DNA from: CAVVNC01 sp963750015
GTDB taxonomy: Bacteria > Desulfobacterota > Syntrophorhabdia > Syntrophorhabdales > WCHB1-27
Length of the DNA: 64,000 bases
Assembly (NCBI GenBank): GCA_963750015.1
Contig: CAVVPU010000127.1
Span: forward strand, 1 to 64,000
Direction: 5' to 3'
Position numbers and translations under genes: made by a program
The notes under the pieces: generated by a model
The model's database searches: none
What the model saw: only the letters and a program-made list of their open reading frames with translations
Told to the model about the DNA's origin: nothing
Part shown: one piece after another, positions 26,408 to 34,501 of the stretch
How the letters are laid out: each line of letters begins with the position of its first letter
Position numbering within the stretch: the stretch's first letter is position 1

Positions 26408-27169
26408 CTAATCGGAACCGGCAGGCAGCTTTCTTTCGATATATCTTTCTTGTGGACGCAGAACAACTATGCCCGGTTTTCCCGACAGATACTCTTTGAA
26501 ATCCTGATCGACCACCAGCCTCTCCGAGAGAGAGGCATGCCTGAAAAGAATTTTACCCTCATCCTTGACCATAATTCCCACGTGAGAGACGTCGAGCTCT
26601 TCCCTCTCGGCAAAGATGCCGATGTAGTCCCCGGTTTGGAGCCTGCCGAGAACTCTATCGCGGACCGCCTCTCCCGGTATGAATGTCACCTGTCTCTTCT
26701 TCGCCGCTACACCCGGCAGCAGGAGCGACCCGTCGCTTCTCCTGTTCAAGACCTTTACGATGACCCGGGCTTCGGCCTGTGCTATCTCCGCGCTCACGTC
26801 CCGCACCCTCGATGTCTCAATCCAGTCGGTGAAGAAATGGCGTCTCATACCATATTTCACAGACCCCTGCCTGTACCGCACTACTCTGAGTTGTTCCTTG
26901 AAACCCTCAAAGGAATCGGAAAGCCTCATGGCTTCCACGTAGTCAATGTAGGTAAAGCAGTCGAGTGACCTAAGGTCGAGCACAAGCTCTTCGGGCGTAT
27001 CGGGAGAACCGACGAGGGTGGCCTCCATGTAAGGAATACCGAGAAACTGCCGGGAAATGTACTCGACGCGTCGGCGGCTGTCCGAAAATGCGGCCGCCTC
27101 CCGGAGCATACGCCTGATGCCGACGGAATCCCATTTACCGAGGTATATCCGTTCCCGGACCTTATCCAT
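26408..27169 (-). CDS. DUF1460 (NlpC/P60-like) amidase-type hydrolase
   Basis: Protein of 253 residues matching the DUF1460 family of papain-like cell-wall hydrolases. The catalytic cysteine is in SLDCFTYIDYVEAM (Cys71) and the histidine in DVSHVGIMV (His196). No signal peptide is seen, so it should act in the cytoplasm, where it could cleave muropeptides imported by the adjacent AmpG. That localisation differs from many exported homologues. AGGAG precedes the ATG. The cleaved bond is unknown. Confidence 0.8.
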   Translation of the reverse strand: MDKVRERIYLGKWDSVGIRRMLREAAAFSDSRRRVEYISRQFLGIPYMEATLVGSPDTPEELVLDLRSLDCFTYIDYVEAMRLSDSFEGFKEQLRVVRYRQGSVKYGMRRHFFTDWIETSRVRDVSAEIAQAEARVIVKVLNRRSDGSLLLPGVAAKKRQVTFIPGEAVRDRVLGRLQTGDYIGIFAEREELDVSHVGIMVKDEGKILFRHASLSERLVVDQDFKEYLSGKPGIVVLRPQERYIERKLPAGSD

Positions 27170-27323
27170 CTTCTCCTTTTCTCCCTTTTTCAGCGAAAGA
27201 TATATAACGTTTGCATATGCAAGTCAAAGAGTCGAGTTTGAGCCGCACACGATACCTATGTTTTATGCGCGGAAGGTGCGCAGTTTATGATATCTTTTTG
27301 TAACGGTCTTACAAGGGGAGGTT

Positions 27324-28214
27324 ATGTCCGCGCAAATCATCGATCTCCATATGCACGGAATCGGGGGCTCCGATACGAAAGACGCCGACCCCTCCGCCAT
27401 ACAAAAGATAGCCGAAGAGGAGGCAAGGATAGGCGTCTCGGGGATCCTCCTTTCTATCTTTTCCGGGGACATTCAGACAATGCGCAATCAGGTAGCTGCG
27501 GTCGGGGCCGCCATGCGTGAGCAGTCGGCCGCTTCCGCCGATAAAGGCGCAGGGCAGCGTGCAGCAGCTAAGGCCACGATCCTCGGGGTTCATCTTGAAG
27601 GCCCTTTTCTCAACCCGAACCGATGCGGCGCACTTGACCCCGCCTCTTTCCTCGAGCCTGACGAAAAGGCTTTTCAAAGACTCATGGAAGGATTCGAGGG
27701 AATCGTCCGCACGGCAACGATGGCACCCGAGCTCAAGGGCGCCCCGGATCTCATCCGCATAATGACGAAAGCGGGCATAGCAGTCAATATGGGCCACTCC
27801 GATGCGACTTCCTCAGAGGCAGAGGCCGGCTTTCAGGCCGGCGCCCGAGGCATTACCCACCTCTTCAACGGGATGCGCCCATTTCACCACAGGGAGCCTG
27901 GTATCGCGGGCTTTGCTCTTCTGAACGAAGAAATATACGTGGAAGTGATCGGCGACCTCGTGCACTTGAGCCCTGCTGCCCTGGAACTCATCTTCAGGAC
28001 CAAGAAGCTAGGGCGGATTCTCCTCGTCTCCGATTCCATTCGAGAGACAAGGGCGTACGAAGACGACCGTCCGGCGAGAGACGAAAAGGGGATGCTCCTC
28101 GGCGGCTCCCTCCCCCTGCCAATGGTGGTGACACGCCTTTTACGAGAGGGTTTCGATAGAGAGGCAGTCCTGCGGGCAGCCAGCGAGAACCCGAAAGAGT
28201 ACCTGGCGCAATAG
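27324..28214 (+). CDS. nagA: N-acetylglucosamine-6-phosphate deacetylase-like protein
   Basis: Amidohydrolase barrel of 296 residues. Metal and substrate motifs: DLHMHG near the N-terminus, GVHLEGPFLNPNRCGA (about 91-106), MGHSDATSSEA (about 156-166), THLFNGMRPFHHREPG, and LVSDSIR. It should deacetylate GlcNAc-6-P, a product of muropeptide recycling. It is about 85 residues shorter than typical NagA because the N-terminal beta-sandwich strands are missing and the tail is short, so activity on another acetylated sugar phosphate is possible. It converges with the gph-like gene 10 bp away. Confidence 0.82.
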   Translation: MSAQIIDLHMHGIGGSDTKDADPSAIQKIAEEEARIGVSGILLSIFSGDIQTMRNQVAAVGAAMREQSAASADKGAGQRAAAKATILGVHLEGPFLNPNRCGALDPASFLEPDEKAFQRLMEGFEGIVRTATMAPELKGAPDLIRIMTKAGIAVNMGHSDATSSEAEAGFQAGARGITHLFNGMRPFHHREPGIAGFALLNEEIYVEVIGDLVHLSPAALELIFRTKKLGRILLVSDSIRETRAYEDDRPARDEKGMLLGGSLPLPMVVTRLLREGFDREAVLRAASENPKEYLAQ

Positions 28215-28223
28215 TGCCTTTGT

Positions 28224-28886
28224 CTAATTCAACCTTTGAGCCTGACGGACAACTTTGGGAAGCTCCTCAATGCTCTCGATGCGATAATCTGCCTTCTCCC
28301 AAAAGGAGTGGGCCCCATAGCCGTACAAGGCGGCCACCGTTCTCACGCCCGCAGCCCGGCCCGCTTCCACATCGTAGATGCTGTCCCCAACGAGAAGGGC
28401 TTCTTCCGGCCTCGCGTCGAATCGCGAAAGCACCTCGAGCACGGGCATGGGGGAGGGCTTTTTCTCAACGAAAGTGTCTCCACCCGCCACATAATCGAAG
28501 TATTCCATTAGTTCCGTTGCCTGGAGAACCTTCACACTCAAAGATTCTGTCTTGTTTGAGACAATCGCCTTCTTGTATCCACCAAGGCCCTTCAATACTC
28601 TCTCCGTCCCCGGATAAGACTTCGTGTGATCCGCGACATGATCGGAGTAATACTCGGTAAAACTTTTGACCAAAGTCATGAGATCGAGTCCCGGTGCCTT
28701 TTGCTCGATTACCTTTTGTATCAGCCGTGTCAGCCCTTCGCCGATGAGGCCAATAGTCTCCTGAACGCTCACCTGAGAGATCCCATAGGGTCTGATCGCA
28801 TGGTTGAGCGCATTCGATATATCCATGCTCGAATCGACCAGGGTACCATCAAGATCGAATATAAAGAGTTTGAGAGCCACGGACAT
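28224..28886 (-). CDS. HAD phosphatase, Gph/MupP-like
   Basis: Haloacid-dehalogenase phosphatase of about 220 residues: motif I FDLDGTLVDS, motif II IVSNKT, motif III with K in EKKPSPMPVLEVL and motif IV LVGDSIYDVEAGRAAG. It resembles phosphoglycolate phosphatase. Given the neighbouring AmpG, DUF1460 and NagA genes, an N-acetylmuramate-6-phosphate phosphatase role (MupP is a Gph homologue) is an equally good inference. The start is set at the second methionine (28886), which begins the canonical beta strand. It may be cotranscribed behind livF, 50 bp upstream. Confidence 0.8.
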   Translation of the reverse strand: MSVALKLFIFDLDGTLVDSSMDISNALNHAIRPYGISQVSVQETIGLIGEGLTRLIQKVIEQKAPGLDLMTLVKSFTEYYSDHVADHTKSYPGTERVLKGLGGYKKAIVSNKTESLSVKVLQATELMEYFDYVAGGDTFVEKKPSPMPVLEVLSRFDARPEEALLVGDSIYDVEAGRAAGVRTVAALYGYGAHSFWEKADYRIESIEELPKVVRQAQRLN

Positions 28887-28936
28887 AAATGTAATAGATG
28901 CGACCGGGAACCTCAAGCCTTTTTCATGGACTCCGC

Positions 28937-29662
28937 CTATGGCCCCGTACCGAGGTAGGCTGCCCTGACCCCCTCATCCCCCAGTAGCTCCCTTCCCGGC
29001 CCAGAAAGGACGATCGATCCCGTCTCTAACACGTATCCGAAGGAAGCGGCATTGAGGGACATGCGGGCGTTCTGCTCGACCAGCAGTATTGTTGTACCCG
29101 TTTGATTGATCTCCTTGAGAATTGCGAAGATCTGCCGGACGAGGACGGGCGCGAGTCCCATGGAAGGCTCGTCGAGAAGCATCAACCGGCCGCGGCCCAT
29201 GAGCGCACGGCCCACGGCGAGCATCTGCTGTTCGCCTCCCGACAGGGTCCCGCCGGATTGCTCTCTTCTGTCATAGAGCACAGGAAAAAGGTCGAAGACC
29301 CGCTTGTAGTCTTTCGGGATGTCGGACTTGTCTTTCCTTGCCCAGGTGGCGAGCTTGAGGTTCTCTTTCACCTTGAGATTACCGAAAATCCCGCGGCCTT
29401 CGGGGACATGGGCGATGCCGAGAGAAGTGATGCGATGGGGCGCAATACCACGCAGATCCTGCCCCTGGTAGACGATCGTGCCCTCGTAGCCGACCATCCC
29501 GGAAATAGCCCTCAGCGTCGAGGACTTCCCCGCGCCGTTAGCTCCAATCAAGGCCACGAGATCACCCTCCTGGACCTCGAAGGAAATGCCCTTTACCGCC
29601 TGGATGCTCCCGTAGGAAACACGCAATTCCCTGATGACAAGGATCGCACCGGCTGCGCTCAT
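28937..29662 (-). CDS. livF: Branched-chain amino-acid ABC transporter ATPase LivF
   Basis: ATPase of 241 residues: Walker A GANGAGKSS, signature LSGGEQQMLAVGRAL, Walker B LMLLDEPSMGLAP and H-loop residues LVEQNA typical of LivF. It overlaps livG by 4 bp. Together with LivG it energises import of leucine/isoleucine/valine or related amides and aromatics; substrate is set by LivK. Confidence 0.92.
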   Translation of the reverse strand: MSAAGAILVIRELRVSYGSIQAVKGISFEVQEGDLVALIGANGAGKSSTLRAISGMVGYEGTIVYQGQDLRGIAPHRITSLGIAHVPEGRGIFGNLKVKENLKLATWARKDKSDIPKDYKRVFDLFPVLYDRREQSGGTLSGGEQQMLAVGRALMGRGRLMLLDEPSMGLAPVLVRQIFAILKEINQTGTTILLVEQNARMSLNAASFGYVLETGSIVLSGPGRELLGDEGVRAAYLGTGP

Positions 29663-30429
29663 ACGACCTGGTCCTCCCCAAGATAGGCTTCCAGGACACG
29701 TTTGTTGCTGCGGATCTCGTCAGGCCTTCCTTCGGCGATAGTCTTACCGAAGTCGAGCACGACGATCCTCTCGCACAAGTTCATGACGAGCTGCATCTGA
29801 TGCTCGATGAGCAGAATCGCCACGTCGAACGCTGTCCTGACCCACCCGATCAGATCGATGAGCCGTCCCACCTCGCCGGGATTCATCCCGGCCGCCGGCT
29901 CGTCAAGAAGGAGTATGCGCGGTCTTGTCGCGAGGGCCCTTGCTATTTCCAGCCGTCGCTGGAGTCCGTAAGGAAGGTTGCGCGCAAGCTCGTCGGCGCA
30001 CGTATCGAGGTGAAAAAGGGCGAGCAGTTCCATCGATTTTTCGACTATCATTTTCTCTTCCCGTGTGCACCTGCCCGCCTGGAAGAGCGCGGCAATCGGT
30101 CCGTAACCGGTCTGCCCGTAACCCGCGATTTTGACGTTATCGAGCACGCTCAGGTCCTTGAACAACCGAACATTTTGGAAGGTCCGCGCGATGCCGAGAG
30201 AGGTGATACGATTGGGTGCCAGTCCCATCACGTGCCTGCCGCCGATTGCGATGCTGCCCTCTTTCGGGCGGTAGACCCCGGTCACCACGTTGAAGACCGT
30301 GGTCTTGCCGGCCCCGTTGGGACCGATGATGGCGACCAGTTCTCGGGCTTCCAGGGCGAGGTTGAAATCGGCGAGGGCCAGAAGCCCCCCGAACTGCTGA
30401 GTGACGTGCTTTATCTCAAGAAGGGCCAT
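29659..30429 (-). CDS. livG: Branched-chain amino-acid ABC transporter ATPase LivG
   Basis: ATPase of 256 residues with Walker A GPNGAGKTT, the long LivG-type insert between Q-loop and signature (GYGQTGYGPIAALFQAGRCTREEK), signature LPYGLQRRLEIARAL and Walker B ILLLDEPAAGMNPGE, H-loop LIEHQM. The signature YGLQRR is the normal LivG variant, not a defect. It overlaps livM by 14 bp and livF by 4 bp. Confidence 0.92.
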   Translation of the reverse strand: MALLEIKHVTQQFGGLLALADFNLALEARELVAIIGPNGAGKTTVFNVVTGVYRPKEGSIAIGGRHVMGLAPNRITSLGIARTFQNVRLFKDLSVLDNVKIAGYGQTGYGPIAALFQAGRCTREEKMIVEKSMELLALFHLDTCADELARNLPYGLQRRLEIARALATRPRILLLDEPAAGMNPGEVGRLIDLIGWVRTAFDVAILLIEHQMQLVMNLCERIVVLDFGKTIAEGRPDEIRSNKRVLEAYLGEDQVV

Positions 30430-31426
30430 GGGCCTCCTCTCTTTCTTTTCGCCATCGTCGCGCGCCGAAAAGATCGCGGCCGGGCACGAACCAGGAAAAC
30501 TCTTTCAGGCCCATAATGCCCTTCGGCCGATAGATCATAAGGAAGACGAGAACGAGCGGCATGAGCACCATCCGCCAGACCCCCAGGGGACGGAGCACTT
30601 CGAGAAGAAAGGTATAGATCACCGCGCCTAAGATCGACCCTCCGAGGGAGCCGACGCCGCCGAGGTAGACCATGATGAGAATGTCCGTCGACTTGATAAT
30701 GTCAAAAACCCTGGGGTTGATGAACTGAAGGAGATGGGCGAACAGGGCGCCGCCGATGCCGGCGAAGAACGACGAGACGACGAAAGCGATAATCTTTACC
30801 CGCCGCGTGTCGACACCCGACAGCTCCGCTGCTATCTCATCCTCCCTGATGGAGAGGATGCCCCGGCCGAAGCGCGAGTACACGAGGTTGCGGATGGCCC
30901 AGACGGAAAGCACGGTCCACAAAAAGACCCACGGGAGCGTCGTGAGCTTTTCCATTCCAAGGAACCCTCTGGGGCCCCCAAGAAAATTAATGTTCTCGAT
31001 GCCCGATTTCACGATCATCAAAAAGGCAAGGGTGACGATCGCAAGATAATCGCCCCGGGTCTTGAAAGAGGGAAATGCGACGGCGAGGCCTATGACGGCG
31101 GCAGCCGCGCCGCCGGCAAGTACGGCGAGAGGGAAAAGCCACTCCCCCGAGCCTGAAGGAAAGACCATCACTGTGAGGAGGGACGACACATAGGCCCCGA
31201 CGGCCATGAAGCCGGCATGGCCCACGGAGAACTCGCCCATATAGCCGTTTACCAGGTTAAGGCTGACGGCGAGGATGATATTGATGCCGATGTACATGAG
31301 GACGAGCTGGACATATTCGTCGAGGATACCGGTCGCGGGAACGATGAAGGAGAAAAGAAAACCGAGAACGAGGAGACCCAGTCTCACCGGCCTTCTATTC
31401 AGGGCAGCTATGATGCGGGCGATCAT
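30416..31426 (-). CDS. livM: Branched-chain amino-acid ABC transporter permease LivM
   Basis: Inner-membrane permease of 336 residues with about nine membrane segments and the LivM-type motifs NLVNGYMGEFSVGHAGFMAVGAY (about 57-79), TRGDYLAIVTLAF and the coupling region SIREDEIAAELSGVDTRRVK. The start overlaps livH by 4 bp. It forms the channel with LivH. Confidence 0.92.
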   Translation of the reverse strand: MIARIIAALNRRPVRLGLLVLGFLFSFIVPATGILDEYVQLVLMYIGINIILAVSLNLVNGYMGEFSVGHAGFMAVGAYVSSLLTVMVFPSGSGEWLFPLAVLAGGAAAAVIGLAVAFPSFKTRGDYLAIVTLAFLMIVKSGIENINFLGGPRGFLGMEKLTTLPWVFLWTVLSVWAIRNLVYSRFGRGILSIREDEIAAELSGVDTRRVKIIAFVVSSFFAGIGGALFAHLLQFINPRVFDIIKSTDILIMVYLGGVGSLGGSILGAVIYTFLLEVLRPLGVWRMVLMPLVLVFLMIYRPKGIMGLKEFSWFVPGRDLFGARRWRKEREEAHGPS

Positions 31427-32298
31427 ACCTTCTGTACCGTGGGCTTACCGAGGACGCCGTAAGGCCGGAATATGAGCAGGACGAGCAGCAGGCCAAAGGC
31501 GACGAAATCGCGGTACGTGGAAGGGAAGAAGGCGACGACGAGGATCTCCACCGAGCCGAGGATATAGGCGCCGATCATCGCCCCCCGTACGTTGCCGATC
31601 CCTCCGACGACCGCCGAGATGAATGCTTTCCACCCAATCATGATGCCCATGTAGGGGTCGATGACCGGGTAGGCGACCGCGTAAAGAACCCCCGCGACGC
31701 CGCCCAAGCTGGTGCCTATGGCAAAGGTGACGGAGATGACGAAATCGACCGGCACGCCCATGAGGGGGACTACGGTCTTATCAAAGGAGATGGCGCGCAT
31801 GGCCATGCCTACCATCGTCCGTCGAACCACAAGGTCCAGAAGTACCATCAAGAGGAGGGAGAGGGCTATGATGATGACTTGGAGCGACGAAATGGAGATG
31901 CCGCCGATTACCCACGTGATGGTGGGGATGAAATTGGGGATATGCTTGGGATAGGGGTTGAGGGCGAGGGTTAAGTTCTCAAGGAATAGCCCGACCCCGA
32001 GCGCGGTAATGATCGCAGATACGCGCGGTGCCTGGCGCAGAGGCTTGTAGGCCAGCCGCTCGATAGTCACCCCCAGAAATGCCGTGCCCACCATGCTCAA
32101 CATCAGAGTGGGAATAAAAGGCAGATTGAGGAGCACGACGGACAAAAAACAGAGGAAGGAGCCTACCATGAACAAATCGCCATGGGCAAAATTGATCATG
32201 GTGAGAATACCGTAGACCATCGTGTAGCCCAAGGCGATCAGGGCATAGATACTGCCGAGCTGGAGCGCGTTGAGCAGCTGCTGCAAAACGTAGATCAT
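31423..32298 (-). CDS. livH: Branched-chain amino-acid ABC transporter permease LivH
   Basis: Inner-membrane permease of 291 residues. N-terminal QLLNALQLGSIYALIALGYTMVYGILTMINFAHGDLFMVG (split by membrane segments, residues 7-46) and the later MRAISFDKTVVPLMGVPVD coupling loop are classic LivH. It partners LivM; the gap to livK is about 57 bp. Confidence 0.92.
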   Translation of the reverse strand: MIYVLQQLLNALQLGSIYALIALGYTMVYGILTMINFAHGDLFMVGSFLCFLSVVLLNLPFIPTLMLSMVGTAFLGVTIERLAYKPLRQAPRVSAIITALGVGLFLENLTLALNPYPKHIPNFIPTITWVIGGISISSLQVIIIALSLLLMVLLDLVVRRTMVGMAMRAISFDKTVVPLMGVPVDFVISVTFAIGTSLGGVAGVLYAVAYPVIDPYMGIMIGWKAFISAVVGGIGNVRGAMIGAYILGSVEILVVAFFPSTYRDFVAFGLLLVLLIFRPYGVLGKPTVQKV

Positions 32299-32355
32299 GG
32301 TGCTCCCGGGGCTCGCCCAGACCGGCGTGTACCGGACAAAATGGTGTTTCTTGCC

Positions 32356-33525
32356 TTAGGGTTTCGCATTTGCAAAATAGACGAACTTCCCGTCCTTTAT
32401 CTGGAGGATGACGGCGCTTTTGATCGGATCGGAAGATCCTTCCTTAAATTGCATATCGCCGGTGACACCCTCGTATTTTTGAATCTTGGCGAAGGCGTCC
32501 CTCACGGCCTGGCGATCGGCTCTACCGGCGTCCCTCACGGCCTGCTTCAGAAGACCGAACGAGTCGTAAGTGAGGGCAGCCACGTCATCGGGCATGGCAT
32601 TGCTATAGGAGGCCTTAAAGGACTGGATGAACTTCTGCGCTACGGGACTCGCCGTGTCGGGCGCATAATGAGTGCTGAAGTAGTAGCCTTCACAATCCTT
32701 ACCGCATAGTTTGATCAACTCCTGGCTCCCCCAGGAATCGCTCCCTATGAAGGGCACGTTGATGGCCAGTCTCTTTGCCTGCTGCACCTGAAGCGGTACT
32801 TCGCTGTAATAGTTCGGAAGGAAGATGACTTCCGGGCCGGCCTTCTTGATCTTCGTCAACTGTGCGGAGAAATCCCTGTCGTTCGTCGTATACGTCTCGA
32901 AGGCCACTACCTTGCCTCCGTTCTGTTCGAAGGCTTCTTTGAACACTTCAGCAATGCCCTTGTTGTAATCAGAGGCGACGTCATAGAGGACGGCGGCTTT
33001 CGTTGCCTTCAGATTTTCCTTGGTAAACCGTGCAAGCACTCGTCCCTGGAAAGGGTCGATGAAGCATGCGCGGAAGACGAACTTTTTCGGTGCGCCGGTT
33101 CTGGCGTCGAGGGTCGTCTTTGGACTCGTGGACCACGGAGTGATGAGAAGCACCTTGGAAGATTCGGCGATCTCCGAGGCCGGGATTGCATAACGGGTCG
33201 CGTTCGGCCCTACTATGGCCAGGACCTTCTTCTGAGTGATGAGCTTCTGGGCGGCAGAGGCGGACTGGTCGGCTTTGCCCGCGTTATCTTCGACGAAGAG
33301 CCTGACTTTGTACTGCTTGTCGCCCACCTGGAGCCCGCCCGCATCGTTGACCTCTTTGACTGCGAGCTCCGCGGCCTTCCTGCATGATTCGCCGACAGCA
33401 GGCATGTCGCCGGTCAATTCAGCGATCACTCCCACCCTGATCGTGGAGTCGTCCTTTTCCCCGCAGCCCCCGACAAAGAAGCCAATTATGATAAGAAGGG
33501 AGAGAAAAATGCCTACTCTTTTCAC
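32356..33525 (-). CDS. livK: Branched-chain amino-acid binding lipoprotein LivK-like
   Basis: Periplasmic type I solute-binding protein of 389 residues with a lipoprotein signal peptide (lipobox FVGGC, Cys21). Family features are IRVGVIAELTGDMPAVGESCRKAAELAV (about 28-55, read in parts), LAIVGPNATRYAIPASEIAESSKVLLI and AALTYDSFGLLKQAV. It starts the liv operon. The ligand is unknown: such proteins may bind branched-chain or aromatic amino acids, urea, amides or aromatic acids. AAAGGAGG stands six bases before the GTG start. Confidence 0.9.
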   Translation of the reverse strand: MKRVGIFLSLLIIIGFFVGGCGEKDDSTIRVGVIAELTGDMPAVGESCRKAAELAVKEVNDAGGLQVGDKQYKVRLFVEDNAGKADQSASAAQKLITQKKVLAIVGPNATRYAIPASEIAESSKVLLITPWSTSPKTTLDARTGAPKKFVFRACFIDPFQGRVLARFTKENLKATKAAVLYDVASDYNKGIAEVFKEAFEQNGGKVVAFETYTTNDRDFSAQLTKIKKAGPEVIFLPNYYSEVPLQVQQAKRLAINVPFIGSDSWGSQELIKLCGKDCEGYYFSTHYAPDTASPVAQKFIQSFKASYSNAMPDDVAALTYDSFGLLKQAVRDAGRADRQAVRDAFAKIQKYEGVTGDMQFKEGSSDPIKSAVILQIKDGKFVYFANAKP

Positions 33526-33605
33526 GAACGCCTCCTTTGGCTATTGTATGGGGCTCGCGTCGCCCCCTCCACGGGCAAAGCCCGCGGAGCCACCCCCTCA
33601 AAAAA

Positions 33606-33737
33606 AGGAAGGACCGCCGCAGGCGCGCACTGCCTATTCCCGCGTAAGTGCCTGGATGAACTCGCGTCGCCCCCTCCATCCAGGCTTGCCCTCGCGGACC
33701 ATCGCCGACGGCGAGAGCTTGGTTCGCGATAGGTTCC
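33606..33737. repeat. 132-bp direct repeat, copy 1
   Basis: Identical to 33827-33958, offset by 221 bp. Within it are an 8-bp inverted repeat (CCTGGATG / CATCCAGG, 18-base loop), and a nested stem in which TCGCGGACC can pair with GGTTCGCGA around an inner TCGCC-GAC-GGCGA hairpin. This looks like a structured dispersed element; whether it occurs elsewhere in the genome cannot be seen. Confidence 0.8.
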
Positions 33738-33826
33738 TGTCTCTTCTTCCAAAGCCCGCGGAGCCACCCTCAAAGCTTGCTCGTCGGGACGCAGTCCCGA
33801 ATGGTCTTGGCCCCTTTTGCACTTTG

Positions 33827-33958
33827 AGGAAGGACCGCCGCAGGCGCGCACTGCCTATTCCCGCGTAAGTGCCTGGATGAACTCGCGTCGCCCCCTCCAT
33901 CCAGGCTTGCCCTCGCGGACCATCGCCGACGGCGAGAGCTTGGTTCGCGATAGGTTCC
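33827..33958. repeat. 132-bp direct repeat, copy 2
   Basis: Second identical copy of the element at 33606-33737, after an 89-bp spacer that itself repeats part of the sequence just upstream of copy 1. Perfect identity means recent duplication or active homogenisation. Confidence 0.8.
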
Positions 33959-34167
33959 AGCTACGTCGTATCAGGGATTTTGACTGCCGGGCTTATCATA
34001 CCAAAGGGGCCTCGACGATGTCCAACACAATCTTGGAGGCACTCGCCGGAAGGAAAAAGGGCGCGATCCTGGAGACAGGCACAAGGTTAACGCTTTCCCG
34101 TTATGCCGGTTCCTGCCTTCCGTCCAGGCATTTGACCGGGCCCCTCTATTTAGTGGAAGCTCTTCGA

Positions 34168-34196
34168 TTGACAATCATAAATGCAAGAACAACAAT
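34168..34196 (+). promoter_or_regulatory. Sigma-70-like promoter for the selenoglutaredoxin operon
   Basis: A consensus TTGACA at 34168-34173, 17-bp spacer, and AACAAT at 34191-34196 (four of six matches). The predicted start near 34203 gives a leader of about 43 bases to the ATG at 34246. Confidence 0.55.
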
Positions 34197-34245
34197 TAGC
34201 GTAAGTCACTTATCACTATTTATCATAAGCAAAACGGAGGTAGCC

Positions 34246-34488
34246 ATGGAGAGTACGAGAACGGTTAAGGTCTATTCTACGCCTACCTGACCGCATTGCA
34301 AGAGGGTCAAACAATTCCTCGAGGAGAAAGGTATCTCCTATCAAGAAATAGACGTGGCTTCGGACAAAAATGCACGAGAAGAGATGCTGAAGAAGACGGG
34401 CAGGATGGCAGTGCCCGTCGTGGAAATCGACGGCAATGTCATCGTCGGCTTCGACGAGGTAAGCCTTGATGAACAGTTAGAGGGATGA
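34246..34488 (+). CDS. Selenocysteine-containing glutaredoxin-like protein
   Basis: Small thioredoxin-fold protein of 80 residues, NrdH/glutaredoxin type. The redox motif that would be CPHC reads UGA-PHC, with the in-frame UGA at 34288-34290, so residue 15 is selenocysteine and the resolving cysteine is residue 18. The frame continues with the expected FLEEKGISYQEIDV, the cis-proline MAVPVVEIDG and GFDEVSLDE. ACGGAGG lies five bases ahead of the ATG. The next gene is a thioredoxin-reductase-like flavoprotein 13 bp downstream, its likely electron donor. A second gene in the window uses the same trick (selenothioredoxin at 22.5 kb). Confidence 0.87.
34322..34339 (+). promoter_or_regulatory. Weak SECIS candidate in the glutaredoxin gene
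   Basis: A 6-bp stem (AGGAGA / TCTCCT) with loop AAGGTA. The loop begins 38 bases after the UGA, at the edge of the usual range, and lacks a guanine at its first two positions, so another structure may be the true element. Confidence 0.25.
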
Positions 34489-34501
34489 CGGGCGGGTTTC
34501 T

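Larger units (their letters stand above)
33526..34245. other. Gene-free, repeat-rich intergenic region
   Basis: This 720-bp interval has no gene I can support. It holds the perfect 132-bp direct repeat (listed separately), shorter module copies (CTCGCGTCGCCCCCTCCA at about 33554, 33661 and 33882; CAAAGCCCGCGGAGCCACC at about 33577 and 33750) and several GC hairpins, for example CGGGC-AAA-GCCCG near 33572. A promoter for the glutaredoxin gene is at its 3' end. Confidence 0.6.

Noticed and set aside
30020..30060. LivG signature YGLQRR thought to be a second degenerate ABC signature
   Set aside because: This variant is normal for LivG proteins, unlike the PstB case.
33634..33900. Minus-strand frames giving nearly the same peptide twice
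   Set aside because: They simply translate the 132-bp direct repeat; composition is not protein-like.
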